Positions 32,922-43,555 of a DNA stretch of 64,000 nt are shown here, piece by piece (positions within the stretch are counted from its first letter, which is position 1; each line of letters starts with the position of its first letter). Source of the DNA: Eutreptiella sp. 'Long Island Sound 2002'. Its lineage: Eukaryota > Euglenozoa > Euglenophyceae > Eutreptiales > Eutreptiaceae. A program made the position numbers and the translations under genes. The stretch spans positions 83,879,178-83,943,177 of the forward strand of contig OZ038379.1 in assembly GCA_964036045.1 (NCBI GenBank), in the 5' to 3' direction. The notes under the pieces are model-generated. The model saw only the letters and a program-made list of their open reading frames with translations. It was not told the DNA's origin and searched no databases.

Positions 32922-34708
32922 CGCCCACATTTTGACGTAGGCACGGGCACTGTGGGGATGCCCTCCTTTCAAGCGTTGGTTGCGGGGGGTCTTTGCTTTT
33001 GTCACACATTTTTCAGGGGGGGTGGAGAACTACCTTGGGGGGGGGTTTTGAACTAAAGGTTCTGGGAGGGTGTTCTTTTCTTTGTTTCACAAGTGGTTTT
33101 TTCATTGGATTTTTTTAATATTGGACTGACGAAATGCAATTTCAACTTGCAAGTATGCCATGCAATGTTGTGCAGTGTTGTGGTGTGTTGTGGTCTCGCA
33201 AGGTGTAAAGTGGTGTGGTGTGCTGTGTTGTAGTCTGTTGTGGTGTTTGATCTGCTATGGTGTGCTGTGCTGTGTAGTGGTGTGGTGTGTTGTGTTGTGG
33301 TCACATGAGGTGCGCTGTGGTGTGTTGCGATGTCATGTGGTGTAGTCTAGTGTCATGTGCTGTGGGCTCGTGTCATGTGGTGTGGTGTGACGTGGTGTGC
33401 AGTGCTGCGCTGCGGTCTGCTGTAGTGTGTGATTGTTGTACTGTGTGGGTGGGTAGTGTGTTGTAGTCACATGACGTGCCCTGTGGTGTGTTGTGTTTTT
33501 ATGTGGTGTGGTTGGTGTGGTTGGTTGAATGGTGTGTTGGTTGCTTGGCAGGTTGGGTTGTTTGGCAGCTCATGCCATTTGTTGGGTGCTTAGCCGGTTG
33601 GGGCATGCTGTGTGGTGCCTGCACCTTGTGGTGTGTGCTGCTGTATGCTGTTGTATGCTTTGTGATGTCATGTCTGTGGGTACACATGTAATTACTACCA
33701 TTCCAAGGGGGGGGGGGTGGCAAGCAAGTACTATTTTTGTTCTAGCGGCGTTCTAGGGAACTGTTCTAGCGGCGTTCTAGCGGCGCTCCGGCGGCCCGCT
33801 AGACACACACACACACACACATGTACGCCCACATTTTGACGTAGGCACGGGCACTGTGGGGATGCCCTCCTTTCAAGCGTTGGTTGCGGGGGGTCTTTGC
33901 TTTTGTCACACATTTTTCAGGGGGGGTGGAGAACTACCTTGGGGGGGGGTTTTGAACTAAAGGTTCTGGGAGGGTGTTCTTTTCTTTGTTTCACAAGTGG
34001 TTTTTTCATTGGATTTTTTTAATATTGGACTGACGAAATGCAATTTCAACTTGCAAGTATGCCATGCAATGTTGTGCAGTGTTGTGGTGTGTTGTGGTCT
34101 CGTAAGGTGTAAAGTGGTGTGGTGTGCTGTGTTGTAGTCTGTTGTGGTGTTTGATCTGCTATGGTGTGCTGTGCTGTGTAGTGGTGTGGTGTGTTGTGTT
34201 GTGGTCACATGAGGTGCGCTGTGGTGTGTTGCGATGTCATGTGGTGTAGTCTAGTGTCATGTGCTGTGGGCTCGTGTCATGTGGTGTGGTGTGACGTGGT
34301 GTGCAGTGCTGCGCTGCGGTCTGCTGTAGTGTGTGATTGTTGTACTGTGTGGGTGGGTAGTGTGTTGTAGTCACATGACGTGCCCTGTGGTGTGCTGTGT
34401 TTTCATGTGGTGTGGTTGGTGTGGTTGGTTGAATGGTGTGTTGGTTGCTTGGCAGGTTGGGTTGTTTGGCAGCTCATGCCATTTGTTGGGTGCTTAGCCG
34501 GTTGGGGCATGCTGTGTGGTGCCTGCACCTTGTGGTGTGTGCTGCTGTATGATGTTGTATGCTTTGTGATGTCATGTCTGTGGGTACACATGTAATTACT
34601 ACCATTCCAAGGGGGGGGGGGGGCGGCAAGCAAGTACTATTTTTGTTCTAGCGGCGTTCTAGGGAACTGTTCTAGCGGCGTTCTAGCGGCGCTCCGGCGG
34701 CCCGCTAG
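32893..34708 (+). repeat. About 905-bp tandem duplication inside E2
   Basis: Copy 1 is about 32893-33802 and copy 2 about 33803-34708. ATGTACGCCCACATTTTGAC occurs at 32917 and 33821 (904 apart), and CTCCGGCGGCCCGCTAG ends both. Over 900 bases I see only a handful of substitutions (for example CTCGCAAGG versus CTCGTAAGG) plus small G-run differences, so the duplication is recent. Each copy contains a (CA)n start, a unique 230-bp block, 500 bp of GTGGTGTG-type repeats and a CTAG array. Confidence 0.9.
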
Positions 34709-34765
34709 AGCGCCGCTAGAACGCCGCTAGAACAGCTCCCGCGAATGCCGCTAGAACAAAAATAG
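34637..34765. repeat. E2 CTAG-array hairpin
   Basis: CTATTTTTGTTCTAGCGGC (34637-34655) is the exact reverse complement of 34747-34765. Between them are GTTCTAGCGGCGTTCTAG units in both orientations. Similar arrays lie at 33738-33802, 35451-35530, 36411-36500 and 36650-36690, at each switch of module orientation. Confidence 0.8.
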
Positions 34766-36290
34766 TAAATGCTTACCAGCCCCCCCCCCCTCCCTTGGAA
34801 GGGAAGCAAATACATGTGTACCCACAGACATGACATGATAGAGCATACAACAGCACACCACAGCACACACCACAGGGTGCAGACACCACACAACATGCCC
34901 CAAACGGCTAAACACCCATCAAATATCCCAAGCTGCCAAACAACTCACCGTAGCTACGAACCAAAGCAAACAAGCAACCAACGCACTATTCAACCAACCA
35001 GACAGCCAACCCTATTGCACGATACCTCACCATACCCCACCACATGATACCCGACCACACCACATGACAACACATCACACCACAGGGCACGTCATGTGAC
35101 CACAACACACCACGCCACTGCACAGTACAGCACACCATAGCAGATCACACACCACAATAGACTACAACACAGTGTCATGTGGTGTGGTGTGGTGTGGTAG
35201 GGTATCATGCCCTAGGGTTGCCGTTCTCGTTGGTGGAATGGTGTGTTGATTGCTTGGCAAGTTGGGTTCTTTGGCAGCTTGGGTTATTTGTTGGGTGTTT
35301 GGCTGGTTGCGGCATGTTGTGTGGTGTTTGCACCCTTTGGTGTTTGGTGTGGTATGATGTTGTATCCTCTTTGATGTCATGTCTGTGGGTACCCATGTAT
35401 TCGCTCCCATTCCAAGGGAGAGGGGGGGCTGATGAGCAGTTACAATTTTTGTTCTAGCGGCGATCTAGCGGCCGCTAGAGCGCCGCTAGAGCGCCGCCGA
35501 AACACTTCCCTTGGAACGGTGCTAGAACAAAAATAGTAATTGCTTATCCGCCCCCCCCTCCCTTGGAGTGGCAGTAATTACATGGGTACCCACCGACATG
35601 GCATCACAGAGCATACAACGGCATACGGCACCAAACACCGCAGGGTGCAAACACCACACAGGGAGGGTGCCTCAACCAGCCAAACACCCAACAAATAACC
35701 CAAGCTGCCAAACAACTCAACCTGCCAAGCAACCAACAAACCGTTCAACCACCCAGACAGGCCACCCTATCGCACGATACCCCACCACACCACACTTCAC
35801 CACATGACACCAGACCACGCCACATGACACCCGACCGCACCAGATGACGACACAGCACACCACAGGGCACGTCATGTGACCACAACACACTACCCCCCCG
35901 CACAGTACAACACACCATAGCACATGACACACTACAGCAAGCCGCAGCGCAGCACAACACACCACACTACATGACACCACTTTACACCTTACGAGACCAC
36001 AACACACCACAACACTGCACAACATTGCATGGCATGCGTGCCACTTGAAATTGCACTTCGTCAGTCCAATATCAAAAGAATCCATAAAAAACCACCTGTG
36101 AAACAAAGAAAAGAACACCCCCCCAGATCCCTGAGTTCAACCCCCCCCAAGGTAGTTGTCAAGCCCCCCCTTGAAAAATGTGTGACAAAAGCAAAGACGC
36201 CCCCCGCCCCAACCAACGCTTGAACGGATGGCGGCCCCACAGTGCCCGTGCTTATGTCAAAATGTGTGTGTGCATGTGTGTGTGTGTGTG
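34709..36290. repeat. Inverted and partial copies of the E2 module
   Basis: 34709-35170 is a diverged reverse copy (ACCCACAGACATGACATGAT matches the reverse complement of module sequence). 35171-35462 is a partial forward copy. 35470-36290 is a nearly complete reverse copy, ending with the reversed 230-bp block (AAATTGCACTTCGTCAGTCC) and (TG)n. Divergence of roughly 10-15 percent by eye makes these older than the tandem duplication. Confidence 0.75.
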
Positions 36291-36784
36291 CTCATATGAC
36301 TAGACATGTACCCAACTTGATGGTTTCTATGTGTCTATGTGTCATGGAACCCCCCCCCTTCCCACATTGGTGTCTTTTACTTCCCAAATGTGTGTGCATA
36401 CTTTTGTTCTAGCTTTGTTCTAGCGAAGCGTTCTAGCGACGTTCTAGCGCCGTTCTAGCGGGGTGGCGCTAGAAGGGCGCTAAAACGTTGCTAGAACAGT
36501 TTTTTGTACTTGTCGAATCCGAGGTCAAAAATGTGTTTTTCTGAAAAACGAGGTATGCACCCCCTAGTATGGTAATAGGGGTCCAATTTGCACCCTTCAT
36601 ACCCCCGCCCCCCTGCGCCCATGGGTCGGGGCAACCACCACTTTTCTTTCGTTCTAGCCGCTCTAGCGGCGTCTAGGCTAGAACGAGATTGGGTTTTCTA
36701 GCGTGTACCAAGGGCACTACCCAGACACCTCCCACGCTGCGCACGATGCGGGTTTGCTAATTTCGTTTGCGATCCGTGTGTTGT

Positions 36785-37020
36785 GACAGCCGCCTACAAC
36801 AGGCATCAAGACAGGCCCCAGTCCCGGGACAACCCTCCACGACCATCGTGCCGACAGCCCCCCGATCCAATGACAGACCCTCTTTTGTACCCTATCTTCA
36901 TGCCATGTCTCACGACAGCCCCCCTATCTGGTGCCCTGTCCTAAGTCCCTATCCTACGACACTTGCCTGTCGCGCTGTCTGCCATGCCCCCGTATCCTTA
37001 CGTGCTCTCTCACTTCAGGC
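36785..37020 (+). repeat. E3 GACAG/CTGTC array in intron before gene B
   Basis: Contains TGACAGCCGCC, CGACAGCCCCCCGATC, CACGACAGCCCCCCTATC and CCTGTCGCGCTGTC, and ends in a consensus acceptor CTTCAG at 37020. The donor was probably near the E2 insertion point, where AG then GTGCAC occurs. Confidence 0.55.
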
Positions 37021-37041
37021 CTCAGTGGATGTTCTTCCGGC

Positions 37042-38147
37042 CATGGACGTGACAGCCCCTGTCACCCCCAGAGTTCGCCGTTTTGTTCCGTTCGTCGGCA
37101 ACAAGGATCAGGGGGAGAAGGATGCGGGGCAGAAGGATGGTGCGCCGCAGGCCGCCCCCTCGCGGGAATTCCCGCTCATGTCGGGCGAGGAGACCACGGA
37201 CCCGGTCCGGACACCGTCGGATGCCGCGTGGGACTCGAAGGGGGCGACCGTGTACTACAGGAGAGCCGTCATAAGCTTCTGCCACAGCGAGGGCCATGTC
37301 AAGCCGCGCAACATGAAGATGCCCATTGCGACCAACAGCCTTGCTTGGGACGGAACTGGTAAGCTCGGAGCAGTGGTGCGGTGCACATTTCAGCCTCGCG
37401 GAGGGGGTAAGACACAGATCAAGGAGCGAATGCTCGTGTAGACCCCTTTGAACTACACATGGAACCACAGCCGTTGGACCATTTTGTCGAAGTTCACGAC
37501 CATCGGGGGGGAGCCAGTTGCGGACAACGTGCGCACGTCGTTGGAGCATGAGTTCCGGTCACGGGTATGAGAGGCGGTGCAAGTCAAGTTGGAGAAGTTG
37601 GAGGCCCATGACAGAGGGGATTCGGACTCGGACGTACACCCCACAAAAAAGCGAAAAACCACCAAGGGCCTCTTGGATGAGCTGGTGTTGTCGGCGAGGA
37701 GCGACGCTAGGGCAGAGCAATCACCACGCCCCGCAAAGGGGGCTGCGTCCACGGATATCAAGTCGCTAAAGAAGGCACACGCCACGGAGGTCCGTGCACT
37801 CAAGAAGGAGCACCAAACTGCCTTGAAGGAGGCAGCTTTTGAGGAGCGCCGGAGGCATGAGGACAAGCAGCAGGAGGTCGTAGGCCTTTTGAAGGAAGCA
37901 CTCGAGCAGGCCAAGAAGAGCGCCGCGGAGGCCCAGGTGGAGGTCTTGGACCTCAAGGTGCAAGTCACCCAGGAGAGAGCTCTCCGGGTGGAGCTCGAAG
38001 TGCGGCTAGCCCAAGGATAGAGCTTGGCCGACATGCCTGAAAACTGAACTCGATGCATAGAAGGAGACGACAACACAGTGGCGGGAGCTGTATCAGTCCA
38101 TGGCAGCGAAAGGCCGTTCGACCGAGTCCCAGTCACGGTCCCAATAA
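37042..38147 (+). pseudogene. E3 protein B, coiled-coil protein
   Basis: Just before it, at 37020, a pyrimidine-rich acceptor CTCTCTCACTTCAG ends a GACAG-rich intron. The ATG at 37042 starts MDVTAPVTPRVRRFVPFVGN. The same frame continues through TAG 37439 and TGA 37568 to TAG 38018, then a shifted fragment (QWRELYQSMAAKGRSTESQS) to about 38147. N-terminal half: VYYRRAVISFCHSEGHVKPR. C-terminal half: a long coiled coil (IKSLKKAHATEVRALKKEHQ through KSAAEAQVEVLDLKVQ). Its layout recalls the coiled-coil second gene of E1, but no sequence match is evident. Confidence 0.5.
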
Positions 38148-38762
38148 GGCCAATCCACTCCGATGCAAGGTTGTCCCTTTTGGGTTTTTTTAGCATTGGG
38201 ACTTTCCCCTTCACCCTAGGAACACTTTGCTGTCACCCCGTGTTTGGGGGTCCTTGCAAGCTCTTTACGATATAGGGAGTGTACCTGGGGGGGGGGGGGG
38301 CTGTCAATGCATCGGTCGCAGAATAAATGAGTTTCACGGAGTGTGCACCACTCTCCATGTGTGGGCCTAATTTTCATTTCAAATTGTATCCCTTGGGCAT
38401 CACGTGGCTCCCCTGTGTGAGCGTGATATTCAGTTTCTTCCTTTTGTTGCAGAGGTGGCCTGATGGCCAGCCCACAGCACAATTCGTTGTGCCATGGTGC
38501 TCAGTTTCTTTTAAAGACCATAGACGCAGTATAAACTGAACCTTGAGTTGCAATGTGCAAGTGAAGCACGCTATTATACTGTCACAATCGATGCGCCATG
38601 CAATGGAATGTCCGCAGCACTGATGCTTGCCGTGATCACAATGGAGGAACGGTGTATGCCACCGTAATGCAGGGAGGGGGGGTGGAAGTGTGGTTCCGCT
38701 ACATCAGCCGGGAATGAAGGTGATGGGATAGCACGACACAATACCGAGACAGGGGTCAGGAT

Positions 38763-38877
38763 AGGGGTATGTCTCGAGACAAGTTACCAAGAGAAGTACT
38801 AAGACCGGGGGGCTGTCCGGTGACAGCCCCCTCGTCTTAGTACCTGTCTTGGTAACCTGCCTTGAGACAGACCCCTG
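38763..38877. repeat. E3 hairpin, arms about 55 bases
   Basis: The left arm (AGGGGTATGTCTCGAGACAA on to GGGGGGCTGTC, 38763-38817) and right arm (GACAGCCCCC on to GACAGACCCCT, 38822-38877) are near-perfect reverse complements around a 4-base loop. It lies in the presumed intron before the E3 transposase exon. The stretch 38148-38760 shows nothing else except a 14-base G run near 38287. Confidence 0.75.
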
Positions 38878-38978
38878 TCATGACCCTTGTCCTCTCAACA
38901 TGTTTTGAAGACGGTTCGTGAGACACTTGTCGGTTTCGTTGCCAGCTGCATGGTGTTGCATTGTTTGTTGACAGGAAA

Positions 38979-40626
38979 ATGGCCTTTGGCAGTCTGTCCG
39001 AGATTCTTAACATCCTGTGCTCTAGTGTGGCCAAGCACCTAGTCGGACTTTGTCCAACCGATGGCGCCATGAGCGCTTGCACATGCTGGAGAAAGCCGCT
39101 ACGGCAATTCTGCTGGACCCCACCTGGATCATCACGGACACCAAGGGGCATCACCGTGCGGCTAGAGGGGCAGTTTGAGGACTGCGATGAGAGTGAGCAG
39201 GAGGTTGTTTTGTTGGTGGGCCAGTTCCGAAGGATGAAAATTTCTGTCCGCAATTTGGAAAAAATCCCTAGCACATGTAGGAGGGCCACCCTACGACGGG
39301 CGCGCCAAGCCCTCATCCCCTGCCGGTCGAAGCTGGTGGTGGTCAAGCCCACTGTGGGACGGGCTCGTTGCGGGGGCCTCTTCAACCTCCGGGACGTGGT
39401 GGTGCAACGTGTGAAGTTGCAATACATGCAACAACCCCAAGGCCGCGCACCTCCGAAGTTTCGTATTGTCATTTGTGTGGATGGCACCCCTTTTTGGAAG
39501 GCAAGTGCCACACGTGGAGACGTGTACATCGACTTAGCAGATAGTACACGCAACGGGGATGCCTAGATTGTGGTCCACGTGGTTTACGTTTGATGGATCA
39601 GATGATGCCGCCCCTTGCGTCTCGCCGACAAATTGGGGCAACTAGGTGCGTAGGTCGTTGAGCTACAACGCGATGGGATTGCCACCCCAACCGTGACCGT
39701 TGAGGTGGAATGTTTCTTAGCAGGACATGGGAAAGGGATGTGCGCCGGGCACACGAAACTTAAATGACGTTGTTGGCATTGTGACCTCGCATTCGAGGAC
39801 TTTGGAGGTGACAACCTCCGTCCTAGTGGTTTTATAATTTCCATCCGATGGGGGGCTTTCCTGCGTTGCATACCCGCAACACGTCGTGTCGGAGACATGG
39901 TGCATTGCTGTTGTAGAATAGTAAATGCAACTTTCAAAAGGTTATGCTCGGATGGCCGGATTTCACAAGCCCGTGCCCTCGGCCCTTTGCTGCGGAGTGT
40001 AGTGCCATGTGTGATACAAGCAGCTGCCCACATCCCGTCCGAAATTAGGGACGCACCGCGGCCCACTAAGGACGGTAATTTTGATTTAGCGGGGGGAAGG
40101 TGGTTTGCCTGAGATCAAGCACACAAAAGTGGTGCAGCTTATTCAACAGCATGTGGGGCCTCAAGAGCGTGTGGTTGTAGGCGGGACAAGCATCCCCTTG
40201 CATGCAGTGATCCAGCGCATGCTCCTAAGTTTGTGGTATATGGAAACGTGTTGGTCGAACAAGATTGGTTTGACCAACAAGGAGGTGGAGTCGTATAGGC
40301 GGGCTGTGGGGCACTTTGCCAATGATTGGCGTGCGTTGCAGTGGCAACCCACAGTGTGGGTACATTGCACATGTGTCCATTCTGGGTGGTTTGCGGCTGA
40401 GTACCGCAATTTTTTTTTCTAGCATCTCCGCCGAAAGGCGGAACGTGGAGTTCGAGATGGACATCCGCCATTCATTTCCAGGTTATAAAATATGGCGCCC
40501 CTATTTTAGTGCACGGGCATTCACCCACGTACTGGAGCTTGATGCTCTTGACGTGGGCTTGCAAATGTGGCATGTGTTGCATGACACGAAGGACAAGAAG
40601 CTACGCATCGGACGACGAAAGGCCTA
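38979..40626 (+). pseudogene. E3 transposase with D, D and E motifs
   Basis: It follows an intron acceptor TTGTTTGTTGACAG at 38974. Fragments in order: DPTWIITDTKGHHRAARG (about 39115-39170, shifted frame); a 120-residue stretch ending FRIVICVDGTPFWKASATRG with Asp codon 39480-39482; a TAG at 39564 and several shifts; CWHCDLAFEDFGG; WGAFLRCIPATRRVGDMVHC with Asp codon 39894-39896; NKEVESYRRAVGHFANDW; and SISAERRNVEFEMDIRHSF with Glu codon 40433-40435, ending TAA 40625. The order D, then a Cys-x2-Cys region, then D before a helical stretch, then E-R-R-N before a basic helix is a typical plan for DDE transposases of large eukaryotic elements. Superfamily not assigned. Confidence 0.55.
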
Positions 40627-40664
40627 AGGAGCGGAATGAAATCCAAAATGTTGCTTTGCGACAG

Positions 40665-40806
40665 GGCTGTGGGACAGGTGCTGAGACAGGGGGCTGTCTT
40701 AGGACAGGGGGTCGCAACAGGTGTCGAGATAGGGGGGTGTCCAGACCAAGACACGGGGGTTGTCTTGAAGACAAGGGCGGTTTTGGGGCTGTCGTGCGAT
40801 TTTATG
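40665..40806. repeat. E3 GACAG/CTGTC array, right
   Basis: GCGACAGGGCTGTGGGACAG, GAGACAGGGGGCTGTCTTAG and GACAGGGGGTCGCAACAG, then AAGACACGGGGGTTGTCTTGAAGACAAGG. It mirrors the left array in inverted orientation. Confidence 0.65.
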
Positions 40807-41019
40807 ACATGGGCATGGCGTGTGCGCACATGGCGGCACCGATGTCCACGGGGTCCCCTTGGCATAGGGAACATGTTTTAGTACCTAAAAGTCATAGGAT
40901 GTGAGGGGGTATGGTGGAGGAATACACCACTTTTGGGGAGGGGTTGTCGGCCTCATCCTGTCTGGCTGCACCTCATACAATTTTGACCCTTTGTGTGAGC
41001 ACTTATGCTTGTGGATTAG

Positions 41020-41170
41020 GTGCCCTAGGCTGTTGGATTTCCGGCCAATTAGCCCAAGATATGGCCCTTTCTTTAGAGCTCTTTACAGCCAAACTTTGTT
41101 GGTTTGGGCCATTGCTAGGTTCTTTTTGGCCGTTTCATAAACATATACGGGAGGTGAGGCCACCAACAGC
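41020..41170 (+). repeat. Dispersed repeat, copy 2 (diverged)
   Basis: TAGGTGCCCTAGGCTGTTGG, then AGCCCAAGATATGGCCC, TTTTGGCCGTTTC, AACATATACGGGAGGTGAGG and CACCA follow the same order as the copies at 15255 and 62265. Similarity is lower, so this copy is tentative. Confidence 0.4.
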
Positions 41171-41248
41171 CTCATAGATATGGCAAAACCAAGCCTTCGG
41201 GGGGCATATGGCACGATTTGGGCCTCCTAGCGGTGTGCACTAGCCACT

Positions 41249-43555
41249 GTGGTTTTTTGTGCCGTTTATGCACCAAGATCGTCGAAATTTGGTTTACCTA
41301 TCGCTTCCACCATGTGTGCATCAAAATCTCGGCTTGAGTGCAACCCTTTGTGCACCTTTGAGAGAGCACTAAGTTTTTTAACAACAAGGTTGCACCTCAA
41401 ATGCAATGCCACCACTTTGGTCGCTTTGCCCGGAAGAATGGTTTCCATTTGGGCATTTTTTGCTCACTCTTGCATCCTTCCCATCCTTGTTGACAATGCT
41501 GAAGGTGCACAGATTGATCGTCGCATGGAATTGAGTCCTCAAAGAATGAGTGATGTCAAAACTCACCAACTTCCCACACCCACAAAAATCAAGCCACTAA
41601 AGCTGTTAACAAAGCGTGTGTTGTTGAGCCCATGTGAGGCCATGTGTGTCTTCGCTTCCGAGAGCTTCCCTTACCCCACTTAGTCTCCAGTTAGGCTACT
41701 CCATGCCCCTATATGATGAAGGGGTCAAATTTTGTGTGGCCTTTGGCACGGGGTAAATTTTTTTCACCCTCTAATTGTGTATTCTCAAAATGTTGAGAAG
41801 TGTGTAGGGAGCTCAAAAATATGGCTTTTGGGGGGGCAATTGAAGTGGCACCGGGACTAAGCCGTCTAGCCCGACCAAGCAGATTCATGTTGACGTTGAA
41901 GGGGATGATGGTGCAAGTTGTGCTTGATGTTGCATGGCGAAAGCATCTCTTTTTGGGTGCAATACTTATCGGCTACATTATTGCAGTGATTGTTTCAGCA
42001 CCCGTGCTTGTGGGGCCGAACCCTTGTGCACGAGAGTTGTGTAAACAACCCTCCTTCCCACAAACAACATTGAACAAGCAAAAGAGCACCTCAATAGGTA
42101 AATCTGCCGTGTGTTACCAATCCATGTCCACTTAGAAAAGTGAACAAAAATATAATTGACAGCCCACACTGCCTATGCTAACAATTCATCCGGAGTTTGG
42201 GGAGGGGATAAAAGCCAACCTATTCCGGGTAAACCCACTGTAAAAGTAGCGCGGCGCAAATACTCACACTCCCCAATGCCCCCACGCTCTCCCACACACC
42301 ACCACACACACGTGAACATTGTTAATCGCAATCCCTTGTGCGCACTTACCCAAACACACAAGCACCATGACACCATCTCTCACTCACGTGTGCCGCAATG
42401 GGGTCCATGGGGGCTATGCTAGTCCACTCGGCCTTGGAAATGGACAGCCAGCATTTGCGACTAATGTCGCAAAGGGAACGACTCGCACTGTGACAATTGA
42501 CTTGACGATTTCGGAGGGGTCATGCTAGGCAACACCTCTAAGTATGCTTGCGAAATCAGCGTTCTGTGCCAATTTGTTTTGCGACGATGTGTGGGGGGTG
42601 CCGCCCCCCCGTGTTGACAAAAACCAAAAGGGAGATTGGGATGGACCTCTTCAAAGGGAGCCTCCCTCGTGGGAAGGATGGCCTCTGGGCGGGGGAGGAT
42701 GCCGCTGAACGGTTCTAGGGGGGCTGGGGGGGGAGGTGTAGGGCTGTGCGCGTGGCGGATGCGACGGAGGCGGTGCGGAGGACGTCAAGGCGGTTCTGGA
42801 CCCCGTGCGCCTCGGCCGCCCCCCCGAGACCGATTTTTTTTTTCCACCTCTCGAGACTTTGGAAGCCAAGGTCCCGTTTGGAAGCCAAGGTATCGTTCAA
42901 GGTAACTGCTTCCGACGGTCACTCGCGGCTAACCTAACCATCATCTGAGTGTAGTCTTCTTGAACGGCCATGGCAAATTGTTTGGAATTGCAAGAACCTG
43001 TTGTGCGACACAAAGTGCTCTCTTTATCCCATCAGATTTTTTAAATCAGTCATCTTCACACCAATCATATTGTCCCCCACATCCCATTCCTTGCCTTTGT
43101 AGTTTTATTGTTTGACCGGAAAGCCCTTTAGGTGCCTGCCGCATGTGATGAAGGTGCTTATTGGTACAATGGCAAATGGGGCACGCTCGTGTGTCTTCCA
43201 CCTCATCATACCCCACTTCAGTGGATTCATTCTGTCCCCCCCCCCCATTTTGTCAGCCCCTCATGGCGTGACTCACATTCATTGCATTGCATAGAATTGC
43301 TTTGTAGTTGGGATTGCTGTTAGTCTGTAAGCACCACCAATCTACCAACCTATCTTTTGTTGTGCTTTGCACGTCTCTGACGTTGGGGTCGTGTGGCCCA
43401 AGAACATGCGTGTGCCGCGGCCTAGCTGGCTTGTTTGTCCCTAGATGGGCCACTATTGCCGCTGCAGCAAGTGGGCAAATGGAGTGTGACCCCCCGGTCC
43501 ACCCAGCCTTGCCTTCTACTATGTGCATCGTTGTGTAATGATTGACTTTCCGTAG
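41249..43555. other. Scattered coding-like islands, no gene defined
   Basis: Minus strand about 41560-41270 reads like protein (KVVALHLRCNLVVKKLSAL). Plus strand 42390-42528 (LGLGNGQPAFATNVAKG, stop TAG) and about 42780-42900 (ETDFFFPPLETLEAKVPFGS, followed by a good donor AAG then GTAACT) also do. Plus 43135-43220 gives CDEGAYWYNGKWGTLVC. None connects to another in a way I can defend. A 9-base C run lies at 42605 and a T run at 42834. Confidence 0.3.

Larger units (their letters stand above)
32748..36714. mobile_element. Foldback element E2 (non-coding)
   Basis: The 36 bases at 32748-32783 (CCCTTGGTACACGCTAGAAG and on) match the reverse complement of 36679-36714 with one mismatch. CA flanks both sides (GGTGCA left, CACTAC right). 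There is no gene inside. The interior is built of one GTGGT-rich module of about 0.9 kb in the pattern forward, forward, partial inverted, partial forward, inverted. Each junction carries arrays of GTTCTAGCGGCGTTCTAG. The first ten bases of the ends equal those of E1, so E2 is probably a non-autonomous relative mobilised by an E1-like transposase. Confidence 0.8.
31214..40806 (+). mobile_element. Transposon-like unit E3
   Basis: Three collinear plus-strand pseudogenes (31399-32739, 37042-38147, 38979-40626) are bracketed and separated by arrays of a GACAG...CTGTC palindrome. The outermost arrays are inverted relative to each other: CGACAACCCCTATC at 31214 and the reverse complement of GGGGCTGTCG near 40800. 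I take these as approximate ends. No clean target duplication is visible, so the boundaries are provisional. The foldback element E2 is inserted between the first and second genes. Confidence 0.45.

Noticed and set aside
33160-35960. Val/Cys/Trp-rich and Thr/His-rich frames in E2
   Set aside because: They translate GTGGTGTG-type repeats and their complements and recur identically in both duplicated modules.
37453-38214. 253-codon minus-strand open frame
   Set aside because: Antisense of the E3 coiled-coil gene. Its Ser/Leu/Cys-rich composition is what antisense coiled-coil DNA gives.
38837-39553. 238-codon minus-strand open frame
   Set aside because: Antisense of the E3 transposase region around the first catalytic Asp.
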